A stretch of 64,000 bases of DNA from Chimonanthus salicifolius (Eukaryota; Streptophyta; Magnoliopsida; Laurales; Calycanthaceae). This document shows positions 11,685-21,483 of the stretch, one piece after another; within the stretch, counting starts at the first letter, position 1; every line of letters begins with the position of its first letter. The translations under genes and the position numbers were made by a program. Location of the stretch: the NCBI GenBank assembly GCA_013350335.1, contig CM023540.1, forward strand, positions 21,741,175-21,805,174. The letters run 5' to 3'. Below the pieces are notes generated by a model. The model was not told where the DNA came from. It did no database searches and was given only the letters and a program-made list of their open reading frames with translations.

Positions 11685-12421
11685 ACTGCCTACTCTCAAT
11701 TCCACACATAAATTCCTGAAACCTAAAGGAAATGACATAAAAAAATAAAAAAATATTATTCCTCTTTGTGCACAGGATTGAGAGCCAAAGAGGATTCGAG
11801 AGTCACAAAAGATGGAGAAATGAAGAGGACCGAGAGCGCGAGAGGAATCATTATTGCAGGAGGATAGAATCACAGTCGTAGGGTAGGAAGGAGAGAATCG
11901 CGAGCCCAGCCTGGCATCGAGTGAATTGAGTTAGGGATTCTGGCACAAAATTTATGTCTATAAAGGGTGAGGCAGGTAAGTCGGATTAGGTCAATTTTTA
12001 AAAGCTGAGTTCAGTTCGTTCCAAATTTATTATAGATTTTTAAATAATGTTGGTTCTAATTCAATGGCTTCCATTTCCAGTTATGTTTTAAAAACCAACT
12101 CTTAGATCGAATCGTTTTAAACTAAGGTTAGATAAAATAGAGTTTAATCAAAATTCGCGTTGTCAAACTCAATCAAATTATGACATCAAAATGATGTTTT
12201 ACACAATAACTAATTAATCGATTAATTAATAATAAATAATTAAAAATATAATAATGTCTAAATAGCTATAAAATGGAAAATATAAAATACAAAGTATAAA
12301 ATATAAAGAGTTAATAATCACATTTCCCTAAAAATATCTTAGCACACTAATTACCATAATAAATAAGAAAATAGTCTAAAACCCACCATAATAAATTTTA
12401 AACCTTTTAAGCATTATTGAG
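11685..12421. other. Spacer in duplication copy A
   Basis: Collinear with copy B 39896-40650. No convincing coding region. There is an AT-rich block of ATAAAATATAAAG type near 12280-12310. Confidence 0.5.
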
Positions 12422-12791
12422 GGTCAACTGTCCAAGGTTGCAAATGGGCTGGGCTACGCCAAGCCAGGACAAGGCATGTACATCTCTGGTTTTACTCCAA
12501 AACAACTTGGTTCAGAAAAAATGTTATTCCTCCATGAGAGGGAAAAAAATCTGTTCTCAGTTTCATATTAAAAGAAACTTTATTATGGTAAATTTCCAAA
12601 GATTATTTTTCCTTTTTGTGGTGGAAAAAAGAATAGATGGTTAGATTTGACACACTGATGAACTTGGTTCCGCCAACCAGCCTCTTGTGCTATTGAAAGT
12701 ATTACAAGATAAATGAACTTGAAAATCTGTTTACTGACATTTGTGAGTTAATCTTGGAGGGGGGAAAAGTTTCCACCTTAGTAATTTGCAG

Positions 12792-12986
12792 GAACCAATC
12801 CTATTCATCAAGGAACAGATACATGCCAAGAGAAAAACCGTAGAAATCGATATCGCAATTGAGGAATCTGCTCCCATAAGAGTGGTCGATGGTGGTACTG
12901 TTACCCCCATGCTGACAGATGCAAACCCTGCTCTTGAATGTTTACTCCTGTATGATCAACTGTTAGATGGAATGCTATCAGAATGA
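12792..12986 (+). CDS. Conserved orphan terminal-exon-like ORF, copy A
   Basis: After TAATTTGCAG, a good splice acceptor, an open frame of 64 residues runs to a TGA at 12984. It includes EPILFIKEQIHAKRKTVEID, VVDGGTVTPMLTDANPALEC and ends DGMLSE. The composition is protein-like, and the frame is preserved in copy B (41020-41214) with only about three base changes. A second protein-like stretch lies upstream at about 12422-12505 (LSKVANGLGYAKPGQGMYIS, then GFTPKQLG), but no donor joins the two in frame, so a middle exon may be lost. It looks like the 3' end of a gene whose front is missing. The family was not recognised. Confidence 0.4.
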   Translation, partial: EPILFIKEQIHAKRKTVEIDIAIEESAPIRVVDGGTVTPMLTDANPALECLLLYDQLLDGMLSE

Positions 12987-13809
12987 TGCATGTAAAATGT
13001 AACGGAACATAGGACACACTATAAAGCGCACAATAAAGGAAAGAAATCGGGCATTCCAAACTCAAACAAATTTTTACAACCAACACAAAAACTTCCAGAA
13101 GAGATTAGAATTTAAAAATTACAAAAAATACTACAAAAAAAACCCCTTAGTTTCATGATAAATATAGAATAAAGATCTACAGTGGCGCCCAGGAAAGCTG
13201 TGTCTTGCTCTTACTGCAATCTGCAATTGCCAATTTATCATTTGAACATATGTGGGCTTACGTTCTTCCCACTATGCATGCTGATATGCATAAATACTAA
13301 TGATGAGCACCACATGAATTGCAAGCGATAAAATAAATCACAATTGCATGAACATAAAGGTTGACAACCATTTTATTCGGCCCAAGTAAATGGCTCCAGA
13401 GACTAACTTCTTCACAATGCCTCTAAAAATTAAGCTATGGATATTTGAACTGATGATGCTATTTCACTAGTTTCAGTTTTGAGTTTTGTAGAGTTTATCA
13501 CTAGTTTCAGTTTGAGTTTTGTAGAGTTTATCAAGCCAAAACTAGCACTAGTTCCGATCCAAAATTGAACCATGATAAAACAAGTATTAATTCACCCATC
13601 TTATTTAGGGCTAGTGAATTTTGCACCACCCTTAAAAGGAAAATTCAAATTTACCCATAATTCCCTCCTTCCCTCTCTTTTCATCTTTCTCCAAAAGTAA
13701 GGGTAAAATTGAAATTTTCCTTTTAAGGGCGGTGCAACATGAGAAAAAATAGTGGTGTAAAAATCAATACCCTTATTTAGTGAGATAAAAATAGATCAAA
13801 TCCTTTTTT
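12987..13809. other. Spacer in duplication copy A
   Basis: No gene seen. It includes a ~40-bp tandem duplication of a CACTAGTTTCAGTTT... unit near 13460-13530, which copy B lacks. Confidence 0.5.
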
Positions 13810-13922
13810 TCCTAATCATCATTTACACAAAGAACTATCCTGAGCATACATGAATTGAGACACATACAAAGGAGCCACTAAAAACCATGCATAATCCAAG
13901 TCAAAATAAGATTGTTCAATAA
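13810..13922 (-). pseudogene. Duplicated 3'-UTR stub of the DnaJ gene
   Basis: This matches 42040-42152, which is the 3' untranslated region and the last bases of the DnaJ reading frame in copy B. In copy A the match stops at TTGTTCAATA, exactly at the stop-codon region, so no DnaJ coding exon came along. Confidence 0.75.
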
Positions 13923-13929
13923 ACAAACC

Positions 13930-14192
13930 AGACTTATTTATTGTGTTGCAAAAGAGGCATCGGATAGAAAGTTGCTGCAGGCAGCACTGGATTGGGCATG
14001 CGGGCCAGGAAAGGTGGATTGCTCTCCTCTTATGCAAGGGCAATAGTGCTACAACCCGGATACAGTCGAGGCACATGCAACATACGCTTTTGATTCATAT
14101 TATCATCAAGATGGGAAAGGCACAAGGGACATGCTTTTTCAATGGGGAGACTGAAATTACTACTACAGACCCTAGTAAGCAATCACTGTGAT
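13930..14192 (+). pseudogene. X8-domain (callose-binding type) exon, broken
   Basis: Plus-strand translation gives a clear X8 (carbohydrate-binding module 43) domain: IYCVAKEASDRKLLQAALDW, ACGPGKVDCSPLMQGQ, then CYNPDTVEAHATYAFDSYYH, and in a shifted frame GTCFFNGETEITTTDPSKQS. The cysteines typical of X8 are present. An in-frame TAG at 14044-14046 follows MQGQ, and one extra G near 14117-14120 shifts the frame. No signal-peptide exon is present upstream because the duplication edge lies only ~8 bp before. Relatives are GPI-anchored plasmodesmal callose-binding proteins and the C-terminal module of GH17 glucanases. Confidence 0.82.
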
Positions 14193-14370
14193 TTCTTTCC
14201 ATTCCTATATAATTTGGTACTTCTTTGCACAGGTTCAAAAATCTAAAAAAGAAAAAAGACCTATTAATACTTTCTTGAGCAATCAATAGCCAAAATAGGT
14301 CAGCAAATTGGCCAATTGTTGGATCCCTGCTTTTTTCTTTTAAAGCAAACCATGATTCAATAGATGCTAT

Positions 14371-14570
14371 TCATTTTTTATTTTTTTTATATAGGGATAG
14401 AGGACAATTTCAACCTAACTAATCCTTGAGGCATATGCAAACCTCTCAATTCCATACATATAGAATAAACAACTACGGGAAATAGCCCGTTAGAATTGAA
14501 CGTGAATCAAACTTAAGACCCCGCTTCTTGAGGTGGATGCCTTGACCATCAGGCCAATCTCTTGGGGTTG
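14371..14570 (-). mobile_element. SINE with tRNA-like head and perfect 10-bp TSD
   Basis: The element lies between two exact copies of TAGATGCTAT (14361-14370 and 14571-14580). On the minus strand the head reads TTGGCCTGATGGTCAAGG (A-box-like) and AAGTTTGATTCACG (B-box-like), giving a tRNA-derived pol III promoter. The A-rich tail corresponds to the T-run at 14373-14389. It is related to the copies at 56894-57088, 54115-54206 and 42965-43047. Confidence 0.85.
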
Positions 14571-14580
14571 TAGATGCTAT

Positions 14581-15279
14581 CTTTTAAGCTTCCAAAATAG
14601 AACCAATCAAGACTTTTTTCTTGTCTAAGTCATGAGTGTGCAATTTTCAGCCAACAAACAGGGAGATTCTTGTTTCTTTTCTTTTCTTTTATTTTTCGAA
14701 TGGTAACAGGGAGATTCATGTTATGCAGAAAACTAATATTTTTATGTATTTATCCTAAAACCATTGCACAGGATTTAGCTCCTAGAAACTGACTTGATTT
14801 GTATTATATCATCCTTTCTGTGATACCTACATAGTTACTTAGAATTTTGTCCTAGTAGTTTGTGCAACTAATGTTTCTTTATTATACATTTTAGTACCTA
14901 ACTGTAGCAATGAGATATGAGAATTTAGGTCTGTTGTAGATGACATCTTTCCTGCATTAATTTTAGAAGTTGTTAAATGCTTCCTCCCTCTCATTTTAGT
15001 TGTCTGATTTGAAAAATGGTATTTTTTAAGGAACTCTCTATATAAAGTCAGCACTACATATGATCTTATTCATTTTTAACACACCTTATGCTAAATGGGA
15101 CAACTATTTTGGGATAATTCTAAAATCCATATAGGACAACTAAATTAGGATATTAGGTAGGTTGTTGTTTCTCCTATAAAATTACACCTCTTATGATGAT
15201 TTTGGGATACATATTGTTTACTTAGATGTTTTTACTTTATTATGCGTCTTGGTTGTGACTTGTATTTAGTGTCATTAGG
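14581..15279. other. AT-rich sequence between X8 pseudo-exons
   Basis: No recognisable gene or element was found. It may be intronic sequence of the broken X8 gene. Confidence 0.4.
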
Positions 15280-15802
15280 CAATGTTACAAATACCTTTTT
15301 CTGGATATTATCAGCTATTGGTAATATCGGACTATTTTTCAAATTTTGGGATTATTTACTGGGATATTATCGAAAAAATCTTGCAGAAAATATAATATTA
15401 AAAAAAATGATAAATATATAAATAAATTTAAAATTGAAATAGTCATTAATAAGTTTATGATTAAAGTAAAGTATGGTATAAGAAATAACTTCTTTTGATA
15501 GTTATCATCTAACATTTCTTGAACTATAGAATACCATCCAATGCCACATAAGTTCATTGATAAATACCGTTGTCAAAGTTATCAAAAAAATTAAACCACA
15601 ACCAATGGTTATAATTTAAAGAATTTAGAAAAATACTGTTAATATCGCAATATTACCAGATTTTTAGTGTTATTATTGCGACAATACCGGATTTTGGCAA
15701 TAGTAACGAGAAAAATGGTAAAATCCCGATATTAATGGAAAATAGTATTTTCTTGATATTTTCATGGTAAAAACGAAAATACGGTAGATATTTGTTACAT
15801 AG
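15280..15802. mobile_element. TIR element, possibly hAT-like
   Basis: The ends read CAATGTTACAAATACCT (left) and, inwards from the right, CTATGTAACAAATATCT, matching 14 of 17. The interior is AT-rich with repeated TAATATCGG/ACCGGATTT motifs and no transposase. No clear 8-bp target duplication is visible, so the class is uncertain. Confidence 0.5.
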
Positions 15803-17956
15803 GACTTTCAAGTACCATTTGGCCACTCATTTGGTCTATCTGGCTGTTCATATGGTCCATTCAGATAAACTCATTGAAAGATCACCTGATACAGTGGGCC
15901 GTTGGATCTTGAGTTGGCAGTCCAGATAAAAGAAGCAATGGTGCTGCTACAGTTATATTATTGAGATGCTGAATAATAGATTGGATCATAAAACCAATCC
16001 TTTTATTTATGGCTGAGGATATTTGATGTTGCTTAAACATTGGTGGATCGATAATCTGCCAAGTTCAGTACAGATAAACCAGCTTTTAGAATTCTTTAAC
16101 ATTTTGTTTTGTAATCTCGACTCATGTGTGCTTGTTCTCCATTGGCATAATTCAGGACTAGAGCGACATCCATGTGGTGGTGATATTTCATTTTGACCAT
16201 CCATTTCATTACCTTAAATCGGGATAGGTAGAAATGTCGCATGATACTAACTTATGTTGGGATTAGGTCAGAAGCCCACGTGACTGATGCTGATCATGCG
16301 CTTTAACTCGGCTTCAGATTAGCCTTAATAAACAGGCTTGGACCGGCAAAGAGAGGCGCTCATGAACTTTTTAGAGTAAAGAGCCTGTCCAAATCCATTT
16401 AGTCCATCTTGTTAATAAGTGTGTGAAGTTGATTAATGGTCTTTTTAGGAGGGTAAAGAGTCTGTCCAAGTCCATTTAGGCCATTATGTCAATAAACAGT
16501 CTTTGACAAGCAAAGAGGTGGTCATGGGTAAAGCCCGTCCAAGTCCATTTGGGCCAGTATGTTAGATGTTCAGTAATTTGAAAGGTTATTGTGGTAACTC
16601 TCAGAAAAAAGGGTTATCAATGGTTCCTGTTTATTTCCTGGAAGGTATGTTTGATCAAAATACTAGATACTTTTTATCTTCCATTTGTTTTGATGGAACC
16701 TGATACAGTACAAGCCAATCTCAAGCCCATCTCTTCTTTTGACATGAGAGCGGAACTTCTTGCTTCCATTCTCAATAGTAACTTAAAGCATAGCCTGCTG
16801 TAACACCAACCATTTTATTTCTGCTGGTATTTCAAGTATCTGGATTGCCTGTAGTATTTGAGAAGCTTTCAAATTACTCTCATCTTTTTCTTAAAATGTT
16901 GCAAACCTCGCTTGACATAGCATTTCAACAACAACAATGCAGATAGCATGATTTAACATTCATGGATTGCCTTTGGGACCTTCTGATTTTAATAGGCACC
17001 GGATTTTGGTGGAATGCCGAAAAGAGCCGTTTAATCTAAAAACCTTCATTAGGCAGCTTTTAAAATCTGAGAAGCAACCTGCCAAAAACAAGCACAAATA
17101 CCCTATTGAGACTTTTTCCAACACGACACCCTAAAGAGACGTGCCATCAAATGGATCTTAGAGTCCACATATTTGAGTGTGATGTAAAGAGGATCCCAAG
17201 AATAGTTTGTGTATGAAGTTTTTTACCTTCATTAGTCATCGCATCCCTTAATTTTAAATCACTTCCATCAGATAATCCTATCCCTTGATTTTAAACTTCT
17301 AAAAATCAATGGATAAAGCCAAGAAATTATGACTTGAATTATCAGTTGCTAGTGAAACTGTATATACTTCATATTCATCTGATCGTTTATCAAAATGAAC
17401 CCAAATATATGGGACCCATTATTTATTTAATAGTATGTCTCGTTAGAGTGTCTTGTTGCCTAACTCCAACCCAAACAAGCAGGCATTTGATCCACCAAAG
17501 TCCATTTGGTGTCAAGCTCTGTTGAAAAGAGCAGCTCTAGAGAGACTTGGGTGCATGTAATTGGAAGGGATGGATAATGTATTCATAGATGATATAACCC
17601 ACAGCAGAAGGAAACTTTTCAATCTTATCATCATAACCTTGTGAGATGGGCTATAAAAATTAATAGTTTTTAGCAATCAAATTTCCAAAGTCATCATAAG
17701 CCACTATCATTAGATGGTGCTCAAATTTTAAACACAAACTATGTCTTTATCATTCTCTACGTGCTTCATCAGAAAATATATGGTCAACTTCAATATTTAG
17801 AAAGTAGCCTCCCTAAAAAGGGAGATTTGAGAAGTCTTACTGATGAAATTTATACTGAAAATTCCATTTTCACCCATTTTATTTGATGACTATCTGTTAA
17901 AGTAGATGGAAATTAAGCTTGCAATTACATTTTTCTGGTTTTGTGTATGCATGCAG
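15803..17956. other. Non-coding or intronic region
   Basis: No gene was recognised. A 70-codon frame at 16591-16803 has no known motif. The CCAAGTCCATTTRGKCCA motif recurs around 16390, 16470 and 16540. This may be the remains of the long intron before the last X8-gene exon. Confidence 0.4.
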
Positions 17957-18101
17957 TGGAGGTAGGAATGGAACCTCTGTGAATGGCACGTTACTGGCTC
18001 CGTCTTCTAATGTAACATCCTCTGGTGTTCCTTCACATTTCTACTTTGCTGTCATCAATCCCCTAATCATCGGAGTTCTGCTCTCGAATATGATTTTCTA
18101 A
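17957..18101 (+). pseudogene. Probable last exon of the X8 gene (GPI-anchor signal)
   Basis: After the acceptor TATGCATGCAG, the frame encodes GGRNGTSVNGTLLAPSSN, a short Ser/Asn-rich spacer, then the hydrophobic tail HFYFAVINPLIIGVLLSNMI and a TAA at 18099. A Ser/Gly-rich linker followed by a C-terminal hydrophobic segment is what GPI-anchored X8 proteins carry. Its position 3.8 kb after the X8 exon on the same strand fits one gene, now broken. The link between the two exons is inferred. Confidence 0.5.
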
Positions 18102-18277
18102 TGGGAGAAAGAAACTGGCATTTGTATCGTTGTAAAATCGAACGGGAATCATCAAAATGAGTGGGTGGAATTGATGAACAAACTGATTCATCCAATTTTG
18201 TTCTTCTGAGGGAACAAAAACAGGGCAGGGCTCAAGGGTGCATGAATTTTTAAAAGAAGACGGGTGGTTTACATTTC

Positions 18278-19017
18278 TTTTTTTTTTAGCAGTAAAGAAG
18301 AAATTTCATTAAAAAGAAAGAAAAGAATAAGGTAAAGATATAAGGCACAAAAGGTCTATGAAGATTAGGCTCAAGAAAATAAAAACGCTAAAAAAATATA
18401 CCTAACAACTATAGAAACTATGCCATAAAAGCAAAACGCCTGAAGTCGGCCCTTCTACACTATTTTTAGCAAAAAAATCTGCTACACCATTCGCTGAACG
18501 ACTAATCTGATTGAAGGCAACCTCCATACTCGAGAGTAACCCCTTAATCTCCCTAACAGTTGCAATTAACCTCCAAGAAGGTCTCCTTGTACCCCTAGCC
18601 CATTTTATAGCGTTGGAAGAATCACTTTCAATTTCTAATTTGACTCCCCCTAAGCTTACCTCTAACGTCAAGGCTCTCCTAATGCTAAAAAGTTCCGCCT
18701 CATTAGAATCTTTGAACCCCGCTCCTTCTGAAAAAACAGCTCGAATCCCACCCAAATGGTTTCTAAGAACACCTCCAATACCCACAGGGCCCGAATTACC
18801 GAAAGAAGCTCCATCCATATTAAACTTGAGGGTCCCCGAGGGAGAGGGGACCACTCAGCTTGTTTAGGCCTTTTTACCATAGGAGCAAACCTCAAGCAAC
18901 CCTCCCAAGATTGCCACAGATCTCCAGCCTTAAGATCTTGGAACTCCTTGTTGTAACATAATCAAGAACACAGCCTCCATTTTGTTTTGTGAAAGAGATC
19001 ATTAACTTCTAACGACT
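18278..19017 (-). mobile_element. Older LINE, 3' part (RNase H), split by the younger LINE
   Basis: Minus-strand translation of 18402-18867 gives a LINE RNase H: LKFNMDGASFGNSGPVGIGG, NEAELFSIRRALTLEV, ESDSSNAIKWARG and GVADFFAKN. Above it, 18870-19017 continues back to FHKTKWRLCS, a TGA, then LCYNKEFQDLK. The T-run at 18278-18287 is its poly(A) tail. The reading continues at 26512 on the far side of the inserted LINE. An internal stop shows that it is dead. Confidence 0.88.
19011..19017. repeat. Target-site duplication of the younger LINE, left copy
   Basis: AACGACT here and AACGACT at 26505-26511 bracket the LINE; the leading two A of the right copy merge with the poly(A) tail. Removing the insert restores the older LINE frame from ARIFEGKS into LEVNDLFHKTK. 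Confidence 0.7.
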
Positions 19018-19044
19018 GCTCTAGTCTCCTAATTATCCCATCGG

Positions 19045-21483
19045 ATGGAGAGACCAAGGGTAGCGAGTGAGGGAGCGAGATACCAGACCAAATCTGAGAG
19101 GAGTGTTTTTGCAGGGGATCTGAAACCGGCGGGCAACAGGTTCGGCAAGATTGGGACGCAGGAGGAACTGGTAGAGGAGGGGTGGCAGATTCAGAAGGGG
19201 AGGAAACGGCGAGACAAAGGCAAGGACCCTTCGATCACTCTATTTGTGGCTAATCTACCTAGTTGGCCGGAGCTCATGACACGAGGTAGACTCTACGATC
19301 TGTTCCAGCAATGGGGAACGGTAACAGACGTTTTTGTGCCAAGAAAGAAAGATGTGTCAGGTAGATCCTTCGCCTTTGTCCGGATGGCGAGAGGCAGTCA
19401 AGCAGAGAAGGCGACGGTAGCAATCAATGGCCGTCTCTGGGCGGGGAGAACCCTTCATGTAAATCCAGCGATGTTCCTAAGGAAGGGTGATAAACAGGTC
19501 TTCGAAGAGAAGCAGATGCAAAAAGGGAAGACTCATCAACCTCTACATAGGGCTGGAAAAAAAAGGGACTATGGTTTGGGGATCTCATCTACCAAGCTGG
19601 GATCTACCAAGCTGGGATCGGAGAGGATTTGGGCCCCAAAAAGAATGGATAGGGACTATGGTTTGGGGATCTCATCTACCAAGCTGGGATCTACCAAGCT
19701 GGGATCGGAGAGGATTTGGGCCCCAAAAAGAATGGATAGGAGCTGGGCTGGTGTTGTCCAAAATAAAGTTGCCATGCAGTTCCCACCTCCGCCTCCAATC
19801 TCAACTGACTTGAGAGTGGATTTGATGTTGGAAGATAGAGATGAGAGAGAGCTACATGACTGGCTATCCAAAGCGCTGGTTGTTTCAGGCTGGGATTTAT
19901 CTCGAACTCAAGTGATAGGCTCCTTGGAAGAGGAAGGGTTCTCAGTGGTACAATGCAGCAGGATTGGTGATAAATTTTTCTTGGTTAATCTAGCAAATGA
20001 TTCGGAAGTGATGAGTTGCCTGAAGTTGAAATCTGAGAAGATCAAGATCGTTGGTAAATGGTTTCCTGGTATGTTCGACCATAAAAGGGTGGTGTGGATC
20101 AGATGCTTCGGTTTTCCCTTGGAGGGTTGGACCGAAAATACCATTAGATCTTTTGGACAAAGGTTTGGTAAATTGTTGGAAATCTATTGGAAGAACCGGA
20201 ATAAAGAAGACTGTGCCTTTCTCCATCTTCAGCTAGAAGTCGGGATTCACGATAGTATCCCAGAGAAGGTCTCTGTCGGTATCAACGGTAAACTTTTCCA
20301 TGTTTGGGTGAAAGAGGTTGAATCTCCGGTGGAGTCGCCGGGATCGTCTTCGGTAAACTCAGAGGGGAGTTCTTGGGCGGTGTCAAGCCCATACCTGGAG
20401 CCTAGTCTTGGTTGCCCACGTGGACAACTTGCAGAGAAAGTAAATCTAGAGATGATAGCTGAGTCTACGAATGCATTGGGTGTGAGGCTCAAGGGAGATG
20501 ATGAATTAAATGAGGTTGGGGAGGGTAGTCAAAAAGCTGATGGAGACCTTTGCAGAGAATTAAATGAGGTTGGTGAAAAGTCATGTAAAAAAGCTTGCAC
20601 AGGGCAAGCATTTGTAATTGGGTATGGATCAAAAGTGAATGTGGGTCAGCTACCTTTTCCATTGGGATCGGGTCTTACAGGGTGGAATTGGCATGGTGGG
20701 CTCTCATCTTACTCTGGCGCTGTGGACCCCAGTTCAAGTGCCTTTCAGCCTCTTAACAACCCAGTTCTTCTGCCCCATTCCTTTTTGTTGCCTGGAATAA
20801 TAGAGACGTCCTACTCTCCCCATTTCTATCCGTTGCCTTTGAGTAGCGAATCTGTAAGCAGTGACCGAGAACCAAGGAGACAAGATAATTTTCTTCTTCC
20901 CGCTAATAGGAATTTGGGTGGAATTCAGGTTGGAGCAAGCACAGCAAACCTGCAGTTCGATCCTGATATGGGGGTGAGACAAACAAATAGGGAAGCAGAG
21001 TTTGTCGGCCAGTCAGCATTACCATCCAGAGACTTAAGCCATGCCTCTTCTTTTGGCTTGTCAGCAAAGAATGGTCGGGCTTTTCTTCAGTCTGTGTCTT
21101 CTCCTTTGCCCTTTGTTTCGACTTCAGACAACATCGTCGAAAATGTTGAGAAAAAATTAAAAAAGAAGAAGGACTCAACTGTTTTGGAAGAGACTGCTTG
21201 GGAGTTGGAGAAGTTGAAAAAGAAAGGTTACTCTGAAAAGGATGGGCGAAGTATCCTCAAAGTGGGGCGGCAACTGGGGATCTCCTTCAACAATGAAACT
21301 ATGGCCTTGGATAATTTAGCTCGGATTGAGGCTACTGATCGATCATCATCCATCTCTTCTCGTAGTTCAGGTAAAAGAAGGCAGGCTTTATCGTGTCCTG
21401 GGTCTCACCCTTTATTCAAAATTTATTGTAAAAGAGGCTTGCAATACCCGATCAGAAATTCAAGGAGATCCAAGGTTTCTTAA
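19045..21483 (+). CDS. LINE ORF1 protein (RRM plus DUF4283-like)
   Basis: An intact 812-residue frame. Residues ~64-150 form an RNA-recognition motif: SITLFVANLPSWPELMTRGR, then GRSFAFVRMA as the RNP1-like strand. An internal Lys/Arg-rich stretch contains two identical 29-residue repeats. Residues ~275-420 resemble the DUF4283 region of plant LINE and retroelement proteins (DWLSKALVVSGWDLS, KWFPGMFDHKRVVWIRCFGF). The C-terminal half is low complexity with a Lys-rich segment (EKKLKKKKD). It is the presumed RNA-binding chaperone of the LINE particle. Its TAA overlaps the ORF2 ATG (TAATG). Confidence 0.9.
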   Translation: MERPRVASEGARYQTKSERSVFAGDLKPAGNRFGKIGTQEELVEEGWQIQKGRKRRDKGKDPSITLFVANLPSWPELMTRGRLYDLFQQWGTVTDVFVPRKKDVSGRSFAFVRMARGSQAEKATVAINGRLWAGRTLHVNPAMFLRKGDKQVFEEKQMQKGKTHQPLHRAGKKRDYGLGISSTKLGSTKLGSERIWAPKRMDRDYGLGISSTKLGSTKLGSERIWAPKRMDRSWAGVVQNKVAMQFPPPPPISTDLRVDLMLEDRDERELHDWLSKALVVSGWDLSRTQVIGSLEEEGFSVVQCSRIGDKFFLVNLANDSEVMSCLKLKSEKIKIVGKWFPGMFDHKRVVWIRCFGFPLEGWTENTIRSFGQRFGKLLEIYWKNRNKEDCAFLHLQLEVGIHDSIPEKVSVGINGKLFHVWVKEVESPVESPGSSSVNSEGSSWAVSSPYLEPSLGCPRGQLAEKVNLEMIAESTNALGVRLKGDDELNEVGEGSQKADGDLCRELNEVGEKSCKKACTGQAFVIGYGSKVNVGQLPFPLGSGLTGWNWHGGLSSYSGAVDPSSSAFQPLNNPVLLPHSFLLPGIIETSYSPHFYPLPLSSESVSSDREPRRQDNFLLPANRNLGGIQVGASTANLQFDPDMGVRQTNREAEFVGQSALPSRDLSHASSFGLSAKNGRAFLQSVSSPLPFVSTSDNIVENVEKKLKKKKDSTVLEETAWELEKLKKKGYSEKDGRSILKVGRQLGISFNNETMALDNLARIEATDRSSSISSRSSGKRRQALSCPGSHPLFKIYCKRGLQYPIRNSRRSKVS
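19564..19737 (+). repeat. 87-bp perfect tandem duplication inside LINE ORF1
   Basis: Units 19564-19650 and 19651-19737 are identical by eye. Each adds 29 codons in frame (RDYGLGISSTKLGS...KRMD) and contains a 15-bp inner repeat CTACCAAGCTGGGAT. The perfect identity points to a recent event. Confidence 0.95.

Larger units (their letters stand above)
8811..13922. repeat. Segmental duplication, copy A
   Basis: From TAGCTTCAAATTT to TTGTTCAATA this segment is collinear with 37463-42152 (copy B), including an HSP15.7-type gene, its promoter, AT-rich spacer, a conserved short ORF and the DnaJ 3' flank. Differences seen: a 394-bp hAT-like insertion at 11283-11676 only in A, ~90 bp around 9730-9840 missing from B, a ~40-bp duplication at 13,460-13,530 only in A, and an 89-bp tandem duplication only in B. 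The left edge abuts the repeat end GGCGTCACAAAA; the right edge abuts an X8 pseudogene. Confidence 0.9.

Noticed and set aside
14530..14570. tRNA gene suggested by A- and B-box-like sequences (also at 57010-57085)
   Set aside because: Followed by a SINE body and A-rich tail between target duplications; no full cloverleaf.
16591..16803. 70-codon plus-strand frame as an exon of the X8 gene
   Set aside because: It ends in a stop before the GPI-signal exon and has no X8 or linker character.
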